This document shows positions 33,621-42,072 of a stretch of 64,000 nt of DNA, one piece after another. The stretch lies in assembly GCA_965198825.1 (NCBI GenBank), contig CBDAQB010000001.1:930001-994000 (forward strand). The letters are read 5' to 3'. Each line of letters starts with the position of its first letter. The stretch's first letter is position 1. The stretch is from BOG-908 sp965198825 (lineage in GTDB: Bacteria; Pseudomonadota; Alphaproteobacteria; Acetobacterales; Acetobacteraceae). Below the pieces are notes generated by a model that saw nothing but the letters and a program-made list of their open reading frames with translations, had not been told where the DNA came from and ran no database searches. The position numbers and the translations under genes were made by a program.

Positions 33621-34879
33621 TACGCAAGCAACCCTTGCCCCACGAAGCCACCCTGAGCACATCCCGGCGGGCAGGCGAACAGGCCACCACCTGTATGCGT
33701 GACAAATTGATTCATCATGTCGAATTTCGCCATGCGCTCGAAGATCTTCGAGAAGCCGGTCCGTGGGTCGCGCTGATATGCCATGAACAGGAGGCCGGCG
33801 TCATACTCCATGCCCTGGCGCCAAGGCGGCCAGCGCTCGGCCGTAAAACTGAGGCCATCGTTGTAAGTGTATCCCCGACGAAAAATGCGGGCGCCACCGT
33901 TTGTCGAGGCTGACGCCAGACGCACGTGCGCATTCTCGGCGATGATCGGGTTCCCGTCGGCATCGTTGGCGGCCAGGTTCGCGATCTCGAACTCGCCATG
34001 GCCGCCGATCGGCGCGCCGGAGATCTTGCTGCGGCCGACGGTCGCTTCCTGAAAAGCGACAGGTGTTCGGTCCCAGTGTTCGAGCGCGATGCGTATGCGG
34101 CGTGCAACGAGATAAGTGCCGCCGCGCATCCAGGCTGGACCTTCCTCGCCGGCCCAGACGACCTCGTCCATGTCCTTGGGGTTGCGCGGGTCAGGATTGC
34201 TGCTGCCGTCCCGGAAACCCATGAGGTTGCGAGGAGTCTGGCCGATCACGTGGGGCAGGAAGCCGGACTGCGCCCAACGGAACTTGGCGGTGTCGTAGGC
34301 AGCGGCGGCCAACTGGCGAATGGCGTGAAAAGCGATTTGCGGGTCGTTGGAGCAGGCCTGGATGGAGAGGTCGCCGCCAACGCGTCCTTCCTGCATCTGG
34401 TCGCCGGTGAATTTAGGGAGATCTGCGAGAGCGGGGGGGCGCCTGGACGCGAGGCCGAAGCGGTCTTTTCCCGATTGCTCGAAAAGGCCGGGGCCGAAGC
34501 CGAAAGTCAGGGTAAGGCGGGCGGGCTCCATGCCGAGCGCCTCGTCGGAGTCCGCAGGCGAAGCCAGAGCAGCGGGCTTTCCGGCTGTCAGATTGGCCGC
34601 GGCGTCGGTCCAGCGTTGCATGAGAACACGCAGGTCGTCGCGCTTGTCCGAAGAAACGTCGAACGCAGCAAAGTAGGTGTGGGCCTGAGGCGGGGTGGCA
34701 ATCCCCGATTGATGGACACCGAAGAACGGCTCGGCGCCGGCGTAAGCCGACGCGTTTGGATCGGCTGCAGCTCCGCCAGCGTCACCGGCTTTCGCTTTTG
34801 TCTCGGCAAACGCGGCCGAGGCGATGGAGGCGGAAAGGCCGGCGGTCAAACCACCGATGAAATGGCGGCGTGACGTCAA
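33620..34879 (-). CDS. efeB: EfeB/DyP-type heme peroxidase, Tat-exported
   Basis: A dye-decolorising peroxidase of the EfeB class, 419 residues, starting with TTG at 34879 that overlaps the preceding stop (TTGA). The N-terminus TSRRHFIGGL carries a twin-arginine signal, as expected for a protein exported folded with heme. Active-site features are GFRDG (221-225, distal Asp D224), the proximal heme ligand H318 (NAHVR) and the distal Arg in RIFRRG (331-336). EfeB works with EfeU and EfeO in ferrous iron uptake, or in heme iron release in some species; efeU and efeO are not here. Its partners are instead an OprB porin and a secreted beta-propeller, under a Fur-like box. Confidence 0.92.
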   Translation of the reverse strand: MTSRRHFIGGLTAGLSASIASAAFAETKAKAGDAGGAAADPNASAYAGAEPFFGVHQSGIATPPQAHTYFAAFDVSSDKRDDLRVLMQRWTDAAANLTAGKPAALASPADSDEALGMEPARLTLTFGFGPGLFEQSGKDRFGLASRRPPALADLPKFTGDQMQEGRVGGDLSIQACSNDPQIAFHAIRQLAAAAYDTAKFRWAQSGFLPHVIGQTPRNLMGFRDGSSNPDPRNPKDMDEVVWAGEEGPAWMRGGTYLVARRIRIALEHWDRTPVAFQEATVGRSKISGAPIGGHGEFEIANLAANDADGNPIIAENAHVRLASASTNGGARIFRRGYTYNDGLSFTAERWPPWRQGMEYDAGLLFMAYQRDPRTGFSKIFERMAKFDMMNQFVTHTGGGLFACPPGCAQGGFVGQGLLA

Positions 34880-36042
34880 CGGCCGCCCCGCATCACCGTG
34901 TTCACGTCATCCATCACGTAATAAAAGCCCGTGTTGTCAGGGGTCATGGCGATGCCGAAGAGATCGCCGTTGCCGGGAGGCGACTGCGCTTGGTCGCTGT
35001 TGATCCACTGGGCGTATATTTGCTTGCCTGCTGCGGGATCAACCTCCACCAGCCGCCCGTCCTTGCCATTGCAGACCAGCAGGTGGCCTTCGGGCGACCA
35101 GGTCATGGCGAGCGGCCAGGAGAGTAGGCCATCTTTGGTGACAACGCGGCCCGTGCCGGCGCTGTCGGATCGTGTTGGGGCGTTTGAAATGGCGACGATC
35201 TCGTTGTCGAGTCCGTCGGTGACATAGAGGGTCCCATCGGGCGAGAGTGCCTCGCCGGTCGGGCCCAGGAGGAAGTTGTCGCGGTCGGCGCGCGCGGCGA
35301 AGCCTTCGCCGATGACGGTCTGGTCGATGAGGACAGGTGGCTTGCCGTCGGCGATGGTAACCTGCAGGCGAAGCACGGTCGATTTACGAATGACAACGGG
35401 AATGCCGGTTTTAGGGTCGATGACGTTAGGGCTCGGGATGTCGAAACCGGCCATGCTGATAAAGAGGGTTGCGGCATTGCCGCGATCGATCACGGCCATG
35501 TCGCCCCAGGGATCGTTGATGGTGGGGCCCGACCAGACGGCCGCAAGTTTGCCGTTGGAGTCAAGCACGAGCATGCAGCCAGGACCTTTGGTGCCTGTCG
35601 TGCCGTCCTTGCTTGGAGTGCTTCCGACGATGATCCAGCCGCTTTTCAGCATGGTCATCGCGGTGGTGAGGCCGACGCCGCCCGGGCATTGCGGAAGGTT
35701 CTGCGGCACCTTGGCAAAGAGGTACGTCGCGCGGGTGGAAGGGCGATAGCCGACGATGGTGGTGCCAGTACCTTGCAGGTTGGCGATGTTGTTGAAGTTG
35801 TCGACCAGCACATCGTCTTTTTGCACCTTGCCCGCGGAGACTGGAGCCACGACGACAGCATAGGGGTTCAGATCGCCATTGTCCGGCACGGTCGACGTCA
35901 AAGTGGAATGCCGGTGAATGTGCTCGAGAAACCCATGCAGCTGTTCGGCCGCATGCACCTTCGCCGCCGTCAACACAGCCAAAACAAACAGAAGTTTTTT
36001 GGTTCTTTTTTTTAAAAAAGAACGCCTGGCTTCACTCGTCAT
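34876..36042 (-). CDS. Secreted beta-propeller (NHL-like) protein with a repeat-encoded signal peptide
   Basis: Start ATG 36042, ten bases after the porin stop, gives 388 residues. The signal peptide (RRSFLKKRTKKLLFVLAVL, then AAKVHAAE) is unusual: its basic n-region is the translation of an AT-rich palindromic element (35992-36033). The mature protein has blade-like repeats such as GEALSPDGTLYVTDGLDNEIVAI, MTWSPEGHLLVCNGKDGRLVEV and FGIAMTPDNTGFYYVMDD (given in parts), suggesting a six- or seven-bladed propeller. No metal-binding or enzymatic motif is clear. It is cotranscribed with and overlaps the DyP peroxidase gene by 4 bp. Confidence 0.85.
   Translation of the reverse strand: MTSEARRSFLKKRTKKLLFVLAVLTAAKVHAAEQLHGFLEHIHRHSTLTSTVPDNGDLNPYAVVVAPVSAGKVQKDDVLVDNFNNIANLQGTGTTIVGYRPSTRATYLFAKVPQNLPQCPGGVGLTTAMTMLKSGWIIVGSTPSKDGTTGTKGPGCMLVLDSNGKLAAVWSGPTINDPWGDMAVIDRGNAATLFISMAGFDIPSPNVIDPKTGIPVVIRKSTVLRLQVTIADGKPPVLIDQTVIGEGFAARADRDNFLLGPTGEALSPDGTLYVTDGLDNEIVAISNAPTRSDSAGTGRVVTKDGLLSWPLAMTWSPEGHLLVCNGKDGRLVEVDPAAGKQIYAQWINSDQAQSPPGNGDLFGIAMTPDNTGFYYVMDDVNTVMRGGR
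35992..36033 (+). repeat. AT-rich palindromic element, right arm (copy 8), inside the propeller gene
   Basis: AAGTTTTTTGGTTC, TTTTTTTTAAAAAAGAAC and GCCTGGCTTC. On the minus strand it is read in frame as RSFLKKRTKKLL, at the start of the propeller gene's signal peptide. Confidence 0.85.
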
Positions 36043-36052
36043 GTCCACTGCC

Positions 36053-37543
36053 TCAAAACAAAACATTGGTGCGCAAGCCAAGAATAAGCTCATTGCTCAC
36101 GCGCTTGGAGGGCTGTGTCGGGTCGACGACGCCACCGCCTGGGTTGATGACGTACTGAATGTCCGGCTGGATCTGCCACCAGGGATGCACCTGATATTGG
36201 TAGGTGGCTTCGACAAAGGTTTCGTGTGTGCGGATGGGGCTGAACGACGACGTATCGGCGCGGTTCGTGAGGGCGGCAATATCGCGGTCAAAGGCGGTAA
36301 CCGCTGAACTGAGGTGGCCGAAGCCCATGCCGAGGGCGAGGGTATCGGTCGTGCGACCCTTGACGGGTTCGTGCATGACGACGCCGCCATTGGCGCTGAA
36401 ATCTACAAGGTTCCGGTCACCTTCCGGGGTGCCCATGACACGGCCAAAGATGCTGATGGAGCGGTTCGGATCGCTGGCCTTACGCCAGATCATCTGGTCG
36501 GCGACGGCGTAGATCGAGTAGTTGCCGCGGTGTTGGAGGGGAAGGCCGTTGCTGCCTATGGAGGCGAGCGATTGGCCATGCGTGTCGATGCGCTGGTCGT
36601 TAAAATTTTCGGTATCGTACCAGACGCCGAGGCGGTAAGTGCGGCCGAGCGGTGCGCCGCCTTCGCCGGGATAGACCATGCTGCCTATGGCTGGGTAAGT
36701 GTACTGGACTTCCGCGAACGCCAGGATGCCGCCGTCGAGCGGAAAGCTGGTCCCGGCAGGATCGGTGTCGGTGCCGTCGTTTGAGGCAGGGCTGCCGTTG
36801 AAAACGCCGGCAAGGATGGTGACCGGGTTGATCGGCTTCCAGCGCGCACGGACGCCGAGGTCGGAGAGCGGGTAGGCAGGGCCGCCGCTTGGCATGTCGT
36901 AGGAGGGCACGAGCGGCCAGCCGAACATGGTGTTTACGAAATAGGCGCCGTTGGGGCTGTAGATGAATTCCTGATCGACGCTCTGTTGGCCGATTTTAAT
37001 GTCCAGCCGGTCCTCGTCGAGGAATTTCTGATCGTACCAGGCTTCCCAGAGGCGGGTGGCGCGATCGGCCTCGATGCCGCTGGAGGTTTGTAGGCTCTGC
37101 AAATTGTCGGCGCTGAGGTTGCGGCCGTGAATCTGCAGGGCGCTGATGTTGAACAGCCCGCCGTAGAGGCCGAAGGCGCGTGCGGTGTCGAGCTGAAGAA
37201 TCACCTGCGTGAGGCCGTCGTAGTCCGCGCCACGCCGGGTGCCGCCAGTGACGTTGCCGAGGATTTCGCTGGTTTCCTGGATGGCGAGCGAGATGCCGTA
37301 GGTGCTGAGCTTGGTACGCAAGCCGAAGAGGTCGCCCAGCAGAAAGTTGGTGCGCTCGAGGTTGCCCAGAATGCCGGTGTAGCCCTGGCTGCTGTCAGGA
37401 TTGTTGTCACCGGTGACAGGAACGGAGAGGGGAGGGGGAGCGGCGCGCGCAGTTTCGACGCCAGCACTAAGCGCCGCCAAAAGAAGGACGTGCGGGAAGG
37501 CTCGCGCGTACTTAGGCGTCCACCGATCCAAAAGCTTGTACAA
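36053..37543 (-). CDS. OprB-family outer-membrane porin
   Basis: A 496-residue outer-membrane protein of the carbohydrate-selective OprB family. The signal peptide ends near TARAA (about 35). Family segments include FGLRTKLSTYGISLAIQET, NISALQIHGRNLS, LWEAWYDQKFLDEDRLDIKIG and the C-terminal strand ending in Phe (ELILGLRTNVLF), the normal outer-membrane insertion signal. OprB proteins are generally linked to sugar uptake, but here the gene heads an operon with a beta-propeller and a DyP peroxidase and has a Fur-like box 61 bp before its start, so uptake of an iron-bearing compound is a reasonable alternative (inference). Confidence 0.87.
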   Translation of the reverse strand: MYKLLDRWTPKYARAFPHVLLLAALSAGVETARAAPPPLSVPVTGDNNPDSSQGYTGILGNLERTNFLLGDLFGLRTKLSTYGISLAIQETSEILGNVTGGTRRGADYDGLTQVILQLDTARAFGLYGGLFNISALQIHGRNLSADNLQSLQTSSGIEADRATRLWEAWYDQKFLDEDRLDIKIGQQSVDQEFIYSPNGAYFVNTMFGWPLVPSYDMPSGGPAYPLSDLGVRARWKPINPVTILAGVFNGSPASNDGTDTDPAGTSFPLDGGILAFAEVQYTYPAIGSMVYPGEGGAPLGRTYRLGVWYDTENFNDQRIDTHGQSLASIGSNGLPLQHRGNYSIYAVADQMIWRKASDPNRSISIFGRVMGTPEGDRNLVDFSANGGVVMHEPVKGRTTDTLALGMGFGHLSSAVTAFDRDIAALTNRADTSSFSPIRTHETFVEATYQYQVHPWWQIQPDIQYVINPGGGVVDPTQPSKRVSNELILGLRTNVLF

Positions 37544-37603
37544 ACCACACCCCCGTCGAACGCGTGCCGATGCTCACGCAGGCACTAGCGACGACGTTCT
37601 AAA

Positions 37604-37618
37604 TGAGAATGCTTCTCA
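37604..37618. promoter_or_regulatory. Fur-like box upstream of the OprB-propeller-EfeB operon
   Basis: TGAGAAT-G-CTTCTCA is a 7-1-7 inverted repeat with flanking AAA and AAAT, matching the classical Fur half-site TGATAAT at most positions. It is centred about 68 bp before the porin start, and an iron-linked gene (efeB) lies in the operon. Binding by Fur or by an Irr/Mur relative cannot be told apart by sequence. Confidence 0.6.
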
Positions 37619-37632
37619 AATGCAAGCGGGGA

Positions 37633-38385
37633 TTAGGTAGGCTCTCCTGCATGGGGCGCGCCGCCGAGTGTCTCGAACAGCCGCGTGACTTCGACAATCG
37701 CAGCATCCGCCTGGCTCGCATCGGTTCCCTTGGCGACGATCGCCACCCCGCTGACACCTTCGCGGAAGTAGGGGTAGCTGCCGAGATCCAAAGCCGGGTA
37801 GCGCGCCTGGATTTCGGTTAGGCCCTCGGCGATGTCGCCTTCCTTGATGCCGGTCGCGTGTACGCTGCGCGAAAGGACCGGGCTGCCGCCCTCCAGCGTC
37901 GGTGCGAGACTGTCGAACATCAACCGCATGATGGCTGGGACACCGGCCATGACATGAACATTGCCGATGGAATAGCCGGGCGCGATATGCCCGTTGTCGA
38001 TGATGACCGCGCCGCGCGGCATGGTCGCCATGCGCTGTCGTGCCGCGTTGAACCCACCTTCCGGATAGTACGCCTGCATGCGCGCCCATACGGTCGGCTC
38101 GGGCTCCCAAGGCACGCCGAAAGCCGCGGAGATGCATTCGCTGGTGATGTCGTCGTGAGTTGGACCGATGCCGCCGGTGGTAAAAACATGGTCGAAGCGG
38201 GCGCGCACTTCATTGATGGTGGTGATGATGGCGTCCGCCACGTCAGGGATAATGCGAACTTCCCGCACTGGAATACCGAGTTCGCCCAAACGTTTCGCCA
38301 GGAAATTGACGTTAACGTCCTGGGTGCGGCCGGACAGGACCTCATTGCCGATGACGACGATGCATGAGGTGAAGTTTTTCGACAT
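37633..38385 (-). CDS. CinA/MoaB-like molybdopterin-binding domain protein
   Basis: A 250-residue protein made of a single MoCF_biosynth (CinA N-terminal) domain. Start ATG 38385 has AGGGAAAA at good distance. VIGNEVLSGRTQDVNVNFLA (12-31), FTTGGIGPTHDDIT and MPRGAVIIDN (given in parts) are typical of CinA; the C-terminal PncC amidohydrolase domain of full CinA is absent. In related proteins the domain hydrolyses ADP-ribose or similar nucleotides. The stop is just 15 bp from the Fur-like box, so the porin promoter region is very compact. Confidence 0.85.
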   Translation of the reverse strand: MSKNFTSCIVVIGNEVLSGRTQDVNVNFLAKRLGELGIPVREVRIIPDVADAIITTINEVRARFDHVFTTGGIGPTHDDITSECISAAFGVPWEPEPTVWARMQAYYPEGGFNAARQRMATMPRGAVIIDNGHIAPGYSIGNVHVMAGVPAIMRLMFDSLAPTLEGGSPVLSRSVHATGIKEGDIAEGLTEIQARYPALDLGSYPYFREGVSGVAIVAKGTDASQADAAIVEVTRLFETLGGAPHAGEPT

Positions 38386-38410
38386 GAGTTTTCCCTGCTT
38401 AGGCAAGCGG

Positions 38411-38532
38411 TAGGAAAGGTTGTTCTTTTTTGAAAAAAAGAACCAAAAAACTTTTGCGAGTTTGGGTTCGTGTTTGGGGAAGTGCCGGGCCTTAGGCTCC
38501 TTCTTTTTTCAAGAAAGAAGAACTTTCTTCCT
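38411..38532. repeat. AT-rich palindromic element, complete composite (copy 9)
   Basis: The left arm is GTTCTTTTTTGAAAAAAAG and AACCAAAAAACTTTTGCG, the core contains GGAAGTGCCGGGCC, and the right arm is CTTCTTTTTTCAAGAAAG with AACTTTCTTCC. The right arm lacks the usual AAAAGTTTTTTG lead. It fills the gap between the GNAT-Nudix gene and the CinA-like gene. Confidence 0.85.
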
Positions 38533-38543
38533 GCCTTATGCCC

Positions 38544-39533
38544 CTACAAGAAATCCCTGAGCAACGGCACTAGTGGCTTGTCGGCAGCAGGCATCTCGTA
38601 ATCGCCCAATTTACCGGCGCGCACCCAGGCGAGGCTCTGGTTCTCGAGGGGCTGCACAAAGCCTTTCCAGCGGCGGCACAGATAAAGCGGCATGAGCAGG
38701 TGAAAACGCTCGTAGGCGTGGCTGACGAAGGCGAAGGGGGCGAGGCAGGCTTCGGCGACGTCGATGCCCAATTCTTCGCGCAGTTCGCGTATCAGCGCGG
38801 CTTCCGGCGTTTCGCCTGGGTTCAGCTTGCCGCCTGGGAATTCCCATAGGCCGGCCATCTTCTTGCCCTCAGGACGCCGGGCGAGCAGGACGCGGTTGTC
38901 GAGGTCGATCAGGGCGCAGGCTGCGACGAGGAGAAGAGGTTTCGCGCCGTCCGGCACGTCATCGGGGGTGCCCTCGGTCTCCACCTGTCCGAACACGTCG
39001 TCGCGTGTTGCCTCGAAGACCGTCACCGGCTCCTCGGCGCCCCGTGCGAGGAAGAATTGGCTAGCGGTGCCGGTCTCCTTGAGGCCGGCACGGCGCAGGA
39101 CGGCGGCAGAAGCGGCATTGTCGATGGAGACGTGCGCCGCGATCCGGTCGATCGGCAGGTTCGCAAGGGCCCAACTGATGACACGGGTTGCGGCTTCCGT
39201 CGCAACGCCGTGGCCCCAGAAGCGGCGGCCGACCCAATAACCGAGGTGACCGACGCGTGGCGTGATGTCGAGGCGGAGCCCGACGCAGCCAATGACCATT
39301 TCGGCGCCATTTTCCTGGCCGGTGATGACCAGATGAAGCGCCTGTCCCTGCTCGCGCTGGGTGACGGTAGAGGCAATCCACTCGTCGGTAAGGGTGCGTG
39401 GGTAGGGATAGGGCAGGCGCGACAGCATGCGCACCACCGGCCAATCGTTGACCAGGCGGTGGATCGCTCCCGCATCGGCCGGCGCCGGGGGGCGGAGGGT
39501 GAGGCGTTCGGTTTTGAGCGGTTCTGTCAGCAA
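38544..39533 (-). CDS. GNAT acetyltransferase-Nudix hydrolase fusion
   Basis: A 329-residue bifunctional protein. Residues 1-175 are a RimJ/RimL-like GNAT domain (LTLRPPAPADAGAIHRLVND; acetyl-CoA loop RRFWGHGVATEA at 103-114; IDNAASAAVLRRAGLKETG). Residues 198-325 are a MutT-type Nudix domain; the Nudix box is complete: GGKLNPGE (234-241) and RELREELG (249-256). It is likely to clean oxidised dNTPs such as 8-oxo-dGTP, while the acetyltransferase substrate is unknown. The start is TTG 39533. It follows argJ on the same strand after 45 bp. Confidence 0.9.
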   Translation of the reverse strand: MLTEPLKTERLTLRPPAPADAGAIHRLVNDWPVVRMLSRLPYPYPRTLTDEWIASTVTQREQGQALHLVITGQENGAEMVIGCVGLRLDITPRVGHLGYWVGRRFWGHGVATEAATRVISWALANLPIDRIAAHVSIDNAASAAVLRRAGLKETGTASQFFLARGAEEPVTVFEATRDDVFGQVETEGTPDDVPDGAKPLLLVAACALIDLDNRVLLARRPEGKKMAGLWEFPGGKLNPGETPEAALIRELREELGIDVAEACLAPFAFVSHAYERFHLLMPLYLCRRWKGFVQPLENQSLAWVRAGKLGDYEMPAADKPLVPLLRDFL

Positions 39534-39578
39534 GAGGGGTATGTCAGCAAAAGGGCTGGTGCCGTCCGCGATTGCAGG

Positions 39579-40790
39579 TCAGCTGCGATAGCTGCCGTTG
39601 ATGTCGATGTAGCCGTGTGTGAGGTCGCAGGTCCAGGCGGTGGCGCGGCCGGCGCCGAGGCCCAGGTCGATGGCGATATCGATTTCGCCGCCTTTCATGT
39701 GCGCGACGACAGGGGCCTCGTCATAATCCGGCACCACTGTGCCGTCGCGCGCCATCCAGGTGCCGCCAACGGCAACGGAGAGGAGGTCGCGGTCGGCGGG
39801 TTCGCCGCACTTGCCGACGGCCATGACAATGCGTCCCCAATTGGCGTCCTCACCGGCGACAGCGGTCTTCACCAGCGGCGAGTTGGCGACTGCCATGGCA
39901 ACACGCTTGGCCGAGCCGTCGTCCACTGCCCCTGAAACATCGATGCGTATGAGTTTCTGGGCACCCTCGCCATCACGGACGACCATCAGAGCAAGGTCGT
40001 GCAGCACCTCGGTCAAAGCGCGGGCGAAGTCGGCGGCCTCGGCGTCCAGCTCATTGGCGGCTTGGCCGGTGGCGAAGAGAAGGACCGTGTCACTTGTCGA
40101 GGTGTCGGAGTCGACGGTGGTGCAGTTGAAGGTGCTGCCGACGGCGTTGGCCAGGATCGGCTGCATGACGTTTGCGGTAAGTGCGGCGTCGGTGAAGACG
40201 AAGCAGAGCATGGTCGCCATGTCGGGCGCGATCATGCCGCTGCCTTTGGCAATGCCGGTGATGCGGATCGTCTTGCTGCCGAGAGAAGCAGTGCGGGTCG
40301 CAGCCTTCGGGAACGTGTCGGTGGTCATGATGCCGCGGGCGGCTTCGGACCAGGCGTTCTCCGTCACGGCGCCGTGGAGGGCAGGGAGTGCGGCGACGAT
40401 CTTTTCGTAGGGCAGTATCTGGCCGATGACACCGGTGGAGGCGACGAAAACGTTGGTCGTGGCGCAACCAAGGAGCTTTGCGGCGGCTTCGGCGGTAGCT
40501 TCGGCTGCCTGGGCGCCGGCTTTGCCGGTGAAGACGTTGGCGTTGCCGGCATTGACGACCAGGGCGCGGGCAGTCCCACCAGCCAGGGCTTTGCGGCACC
40601 AGTCGATAGGCGCGCCGGGGCATTTGTTTTGGGTAAAGACGCCGGCAACTGTGGTCCCGGGTGCAAGCTCAACGAGCACGAGGTCGGTGCGGCCCTTGTA
40701 GCGGATACCCGCCTCGGCCGATCCCAAGGCGACACCGCGAATGGCTGGCAGGTCAGGCAGCGGAACGGCGAGAGGCGAGATGTTAGTCAT
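39579..40790 (-). CDS. argJ: Bifunctional ornithine acetyltransferase/N-acetylglutamate synthase
   Basis: Arginine biosynthesis enzyme that moves the acetyl group from N-acetylornithine to glutamate. ATG 40790 is used with AAGGGTG upstream; a GTG two codons earlier is possible. The 403-residue precursor carries the self-cleavage site APDMA|TML, where the Thr becomes the N-terminal nucleophile of the beta chain, and IAKGSGMI just before it. GNANVFTGKAG and SPLVKTAVAGEDANWGRI are further ArgJ signatures. Having ArgJ of this type implies the recycling form of the arginine pathway. Confidence 0.95.
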   Translation of the reverse strand: MTNISPLAVPLPDLPAIRGVALGSAEAGIRYKGRTDLVLVELAPGTTVAGVFTQNKCPGAPIDWCRKALAGGTARALVVNAGNANVFTGKAGAQAAEATAEAAAKLLGCATTNVFVASTGVIGQILPYEKIVAALPALHGAVTENAWSEAARGIMTTDTFPKAATRTASLGSKTIRITGIAKGSGMIAPDMATMLCFVFTDAALTANVMQPILANAVGSTFNCTTVDSDTSTSDTVLLFATGQAANELDAEAADFARALTEVLHDLALMVVRDGEGAQKLIRIDVSGAVDDGSAKRVAMAVANSPLVKTAVAGEDANWGRIVMAVGKCGEPADRDLLSVAVGGTWMARDGTVVPDYDEAPVVAHMKGGEIDIAIDLGLGAGRATAWTCDLTHGYIDINGSYRS

Positions 40791-40800
40791 GCTCACCCTT

Positions 40801-40860
40801 GGGAACGAGGTTCTAAGGACAAGCCCTTAGCGAGGGTCCAGGGGGCCAGAGCCCCCCGGC
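40801..40860 (-). repeat. GC-rich dispersed repeat, copy 2 (between ppiC and argJ)
   Basis: Read on the minus strand: GGGGGCTCTGGCCCCCTGG, then ACCCTCGCTAAGGGCTTGTC and CTTAG. The arrangement (GC hairpin, GGACCC, second hairpin) matches the copy in the 3' end of aas (1890-1937). It directly follows ppiC and could end its transcript. Confidence 0.6.
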
Positions 40861-40871
40861 CTTGCCTTACC

Positions 40872-41792
40872 TTACTTCTTAGCCGGCGCCGGAGCAGCAG
40901 GAGCAGCGCCCGGCTTTATGGGGGAGCCGTCCGGATTGAACTGGACGACCTTCACCGAAGCGCGGGCCGAGGCGACCGCAGCTTCGACGTCCTGCTTCTG
41001 CAGCTTCTGCTTCAGCTCGTCGTGCACCTGCTCGTAGGTGGCGGGCTGGGCGGTACGCGTCTCGAGCACCTGGATGACGTGCCAGCCGTAGCGGGTGTGG
41101 ATGGGCGTCTGGGTGTATTCATTAGGCTTCAGCTTGAAGGCGGCTGCGGAGAACTCCGGCAGCATGTCGCCCTTCTTGAAGAAGCCGAGATCGCCGCCCT
41201 GCTGGGTGGCAGCATCCTTCGGGTCGCCGTACTTCTTGGCGAGATCGGCGAACTTGGCGCCGCCCTTGAGCTGAGCGATGACGTCCTTCGCCTTGGCTTC
41301 GCTGTCCACGAGGATGTGGCGGGCGTGCACTTCCTCCTCGGGCGGCTTGCCGGCGACGTCCTTGTCGTAAAGCGCCTTGATGGCCTCTTCGTTGATCTTC
41401 GGGAGGACTTCTTTCTGGAGCAGCGCCACTTGCAGGACTTGGTCGGCGGCGGCGGTCATCTGCTTCTGGACGGCTGGATCCTTCTCCAGGCCTTCCTTGC
41501 GAGCTTCGATAACCAGGGCCTTCTTTGAAATCAGCTGGTCGAGCAGTTTGCCGAAGATGACATCCTGTGGGACCTGCTGGCGGACTTCCGGAGGAAGGGC
41601 GGCGGCGGCGGCGCTGATGTCGCTGATGCGGATTGGGTCGCCGTTCACGGTCGCCACGACGGCGTTGCCCTGGGCGGCGGGGGTCGTCGGTGCAGCGGTA
41701 GACTTAGGCGCCTGGGCCAGCGCGGTCCCGGACATGAAGCCCAGCGTGAGAGTGGCCAGCAACACGGCCGGGGGCTTGGTCAGCAGGCGCAT
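40872..41792 (-). CDS. Periplasmic peptidyl-prolyl isomerase, parvulin/SurA-like
   Basis: A 306-residue exported foldase: signal peptide to ALAQA (about 27), an N-terminal SurA-like helical chaperone region (VNGDPIRISDI...QQVPQDVIFGKLLDQLI), then a parvulin rotamase domain (VHARHILVDSEAKAKDVI, GGDLGFFKKGDMLPEFSAAA, YGWHVIQVLE). The C-terminus is a Pro/Ala-rich tail (GAAPAAPAPAKK). It probably helps fold outer-membrane proteins. It is divergent from secA, a fitting neighbour for protein export; the 280 bp between them contains a distant inverted repeat GTGGAGGAG (41802-41810)/CTCCTCCAC (41865-41873) and no gene. Confidence 0.9.
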   Translation of the reverse strand: MRLLTKPPAVLLATLTLGFMSGTALAQAPKSTAAPTTPAAQGNAVVATVNGDPIRISDISAAAAALPPEVRQQVPQDVIFGKLLDQLISKKALVIEARKEGLEKDPAVQKQMTAAADQVLQVALLQKEVLPKINEEAIKALYDKDVAGKPPEEEVHARHILVDSEAKAKDVIAQLKGGAKFADLAKKYGDPKDAATQQGGDLGFFKKGDMLPEFSAAAFKLKPNEYTQTPIHTRYGWHVIQVLETRTAQPATYEQVHDELKQKLQKQDVEAAVASARASVKVVQFNPDGSPIKPGAAPAAPAPAKK

Positions 41793-42072
41793 GGGAACCT
41801 CGTGGAGGAGTGAGCCGGGCCATTTCGGCCGGCGTAAGGAGACGTGCGCGGCTTATGGCCGAAGCTCCTCCACATCACAACTCGGCAAAGCATGAAATAT
41901 TGGAAGCATTTTCTGAGGGGGCCGCTTCAACCCCACCCTGGCGGATAGCCTGGATTTGGTTGACCCAAGAGCCCGGCGCACCTATTTCAGCCCGACCCCG
42001 CTCGTGCGGCCGGCCGCATTGTCCCGGGTGGCCGGGCCCTGTTGCGGGGAGATCGACCCCGGAAGGCCGTTT

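Noticed and set aside
39999..41528. A 509-codon plus-strand frame across argJ and ppiC
   Set aside because: It is antisense to two well-supported genes and crosses the gap between them, so it is a GC-bias artefact.
41802..41873. Inverted repeat GTGGAGGAG/CTCCTCCAC between ppiC and secA as a regulatory stem
   Set aside because: The arms are only 9 bp and over 50 bp apart, and one overlaps the ppiC translation signals; chance cannot be excluded.
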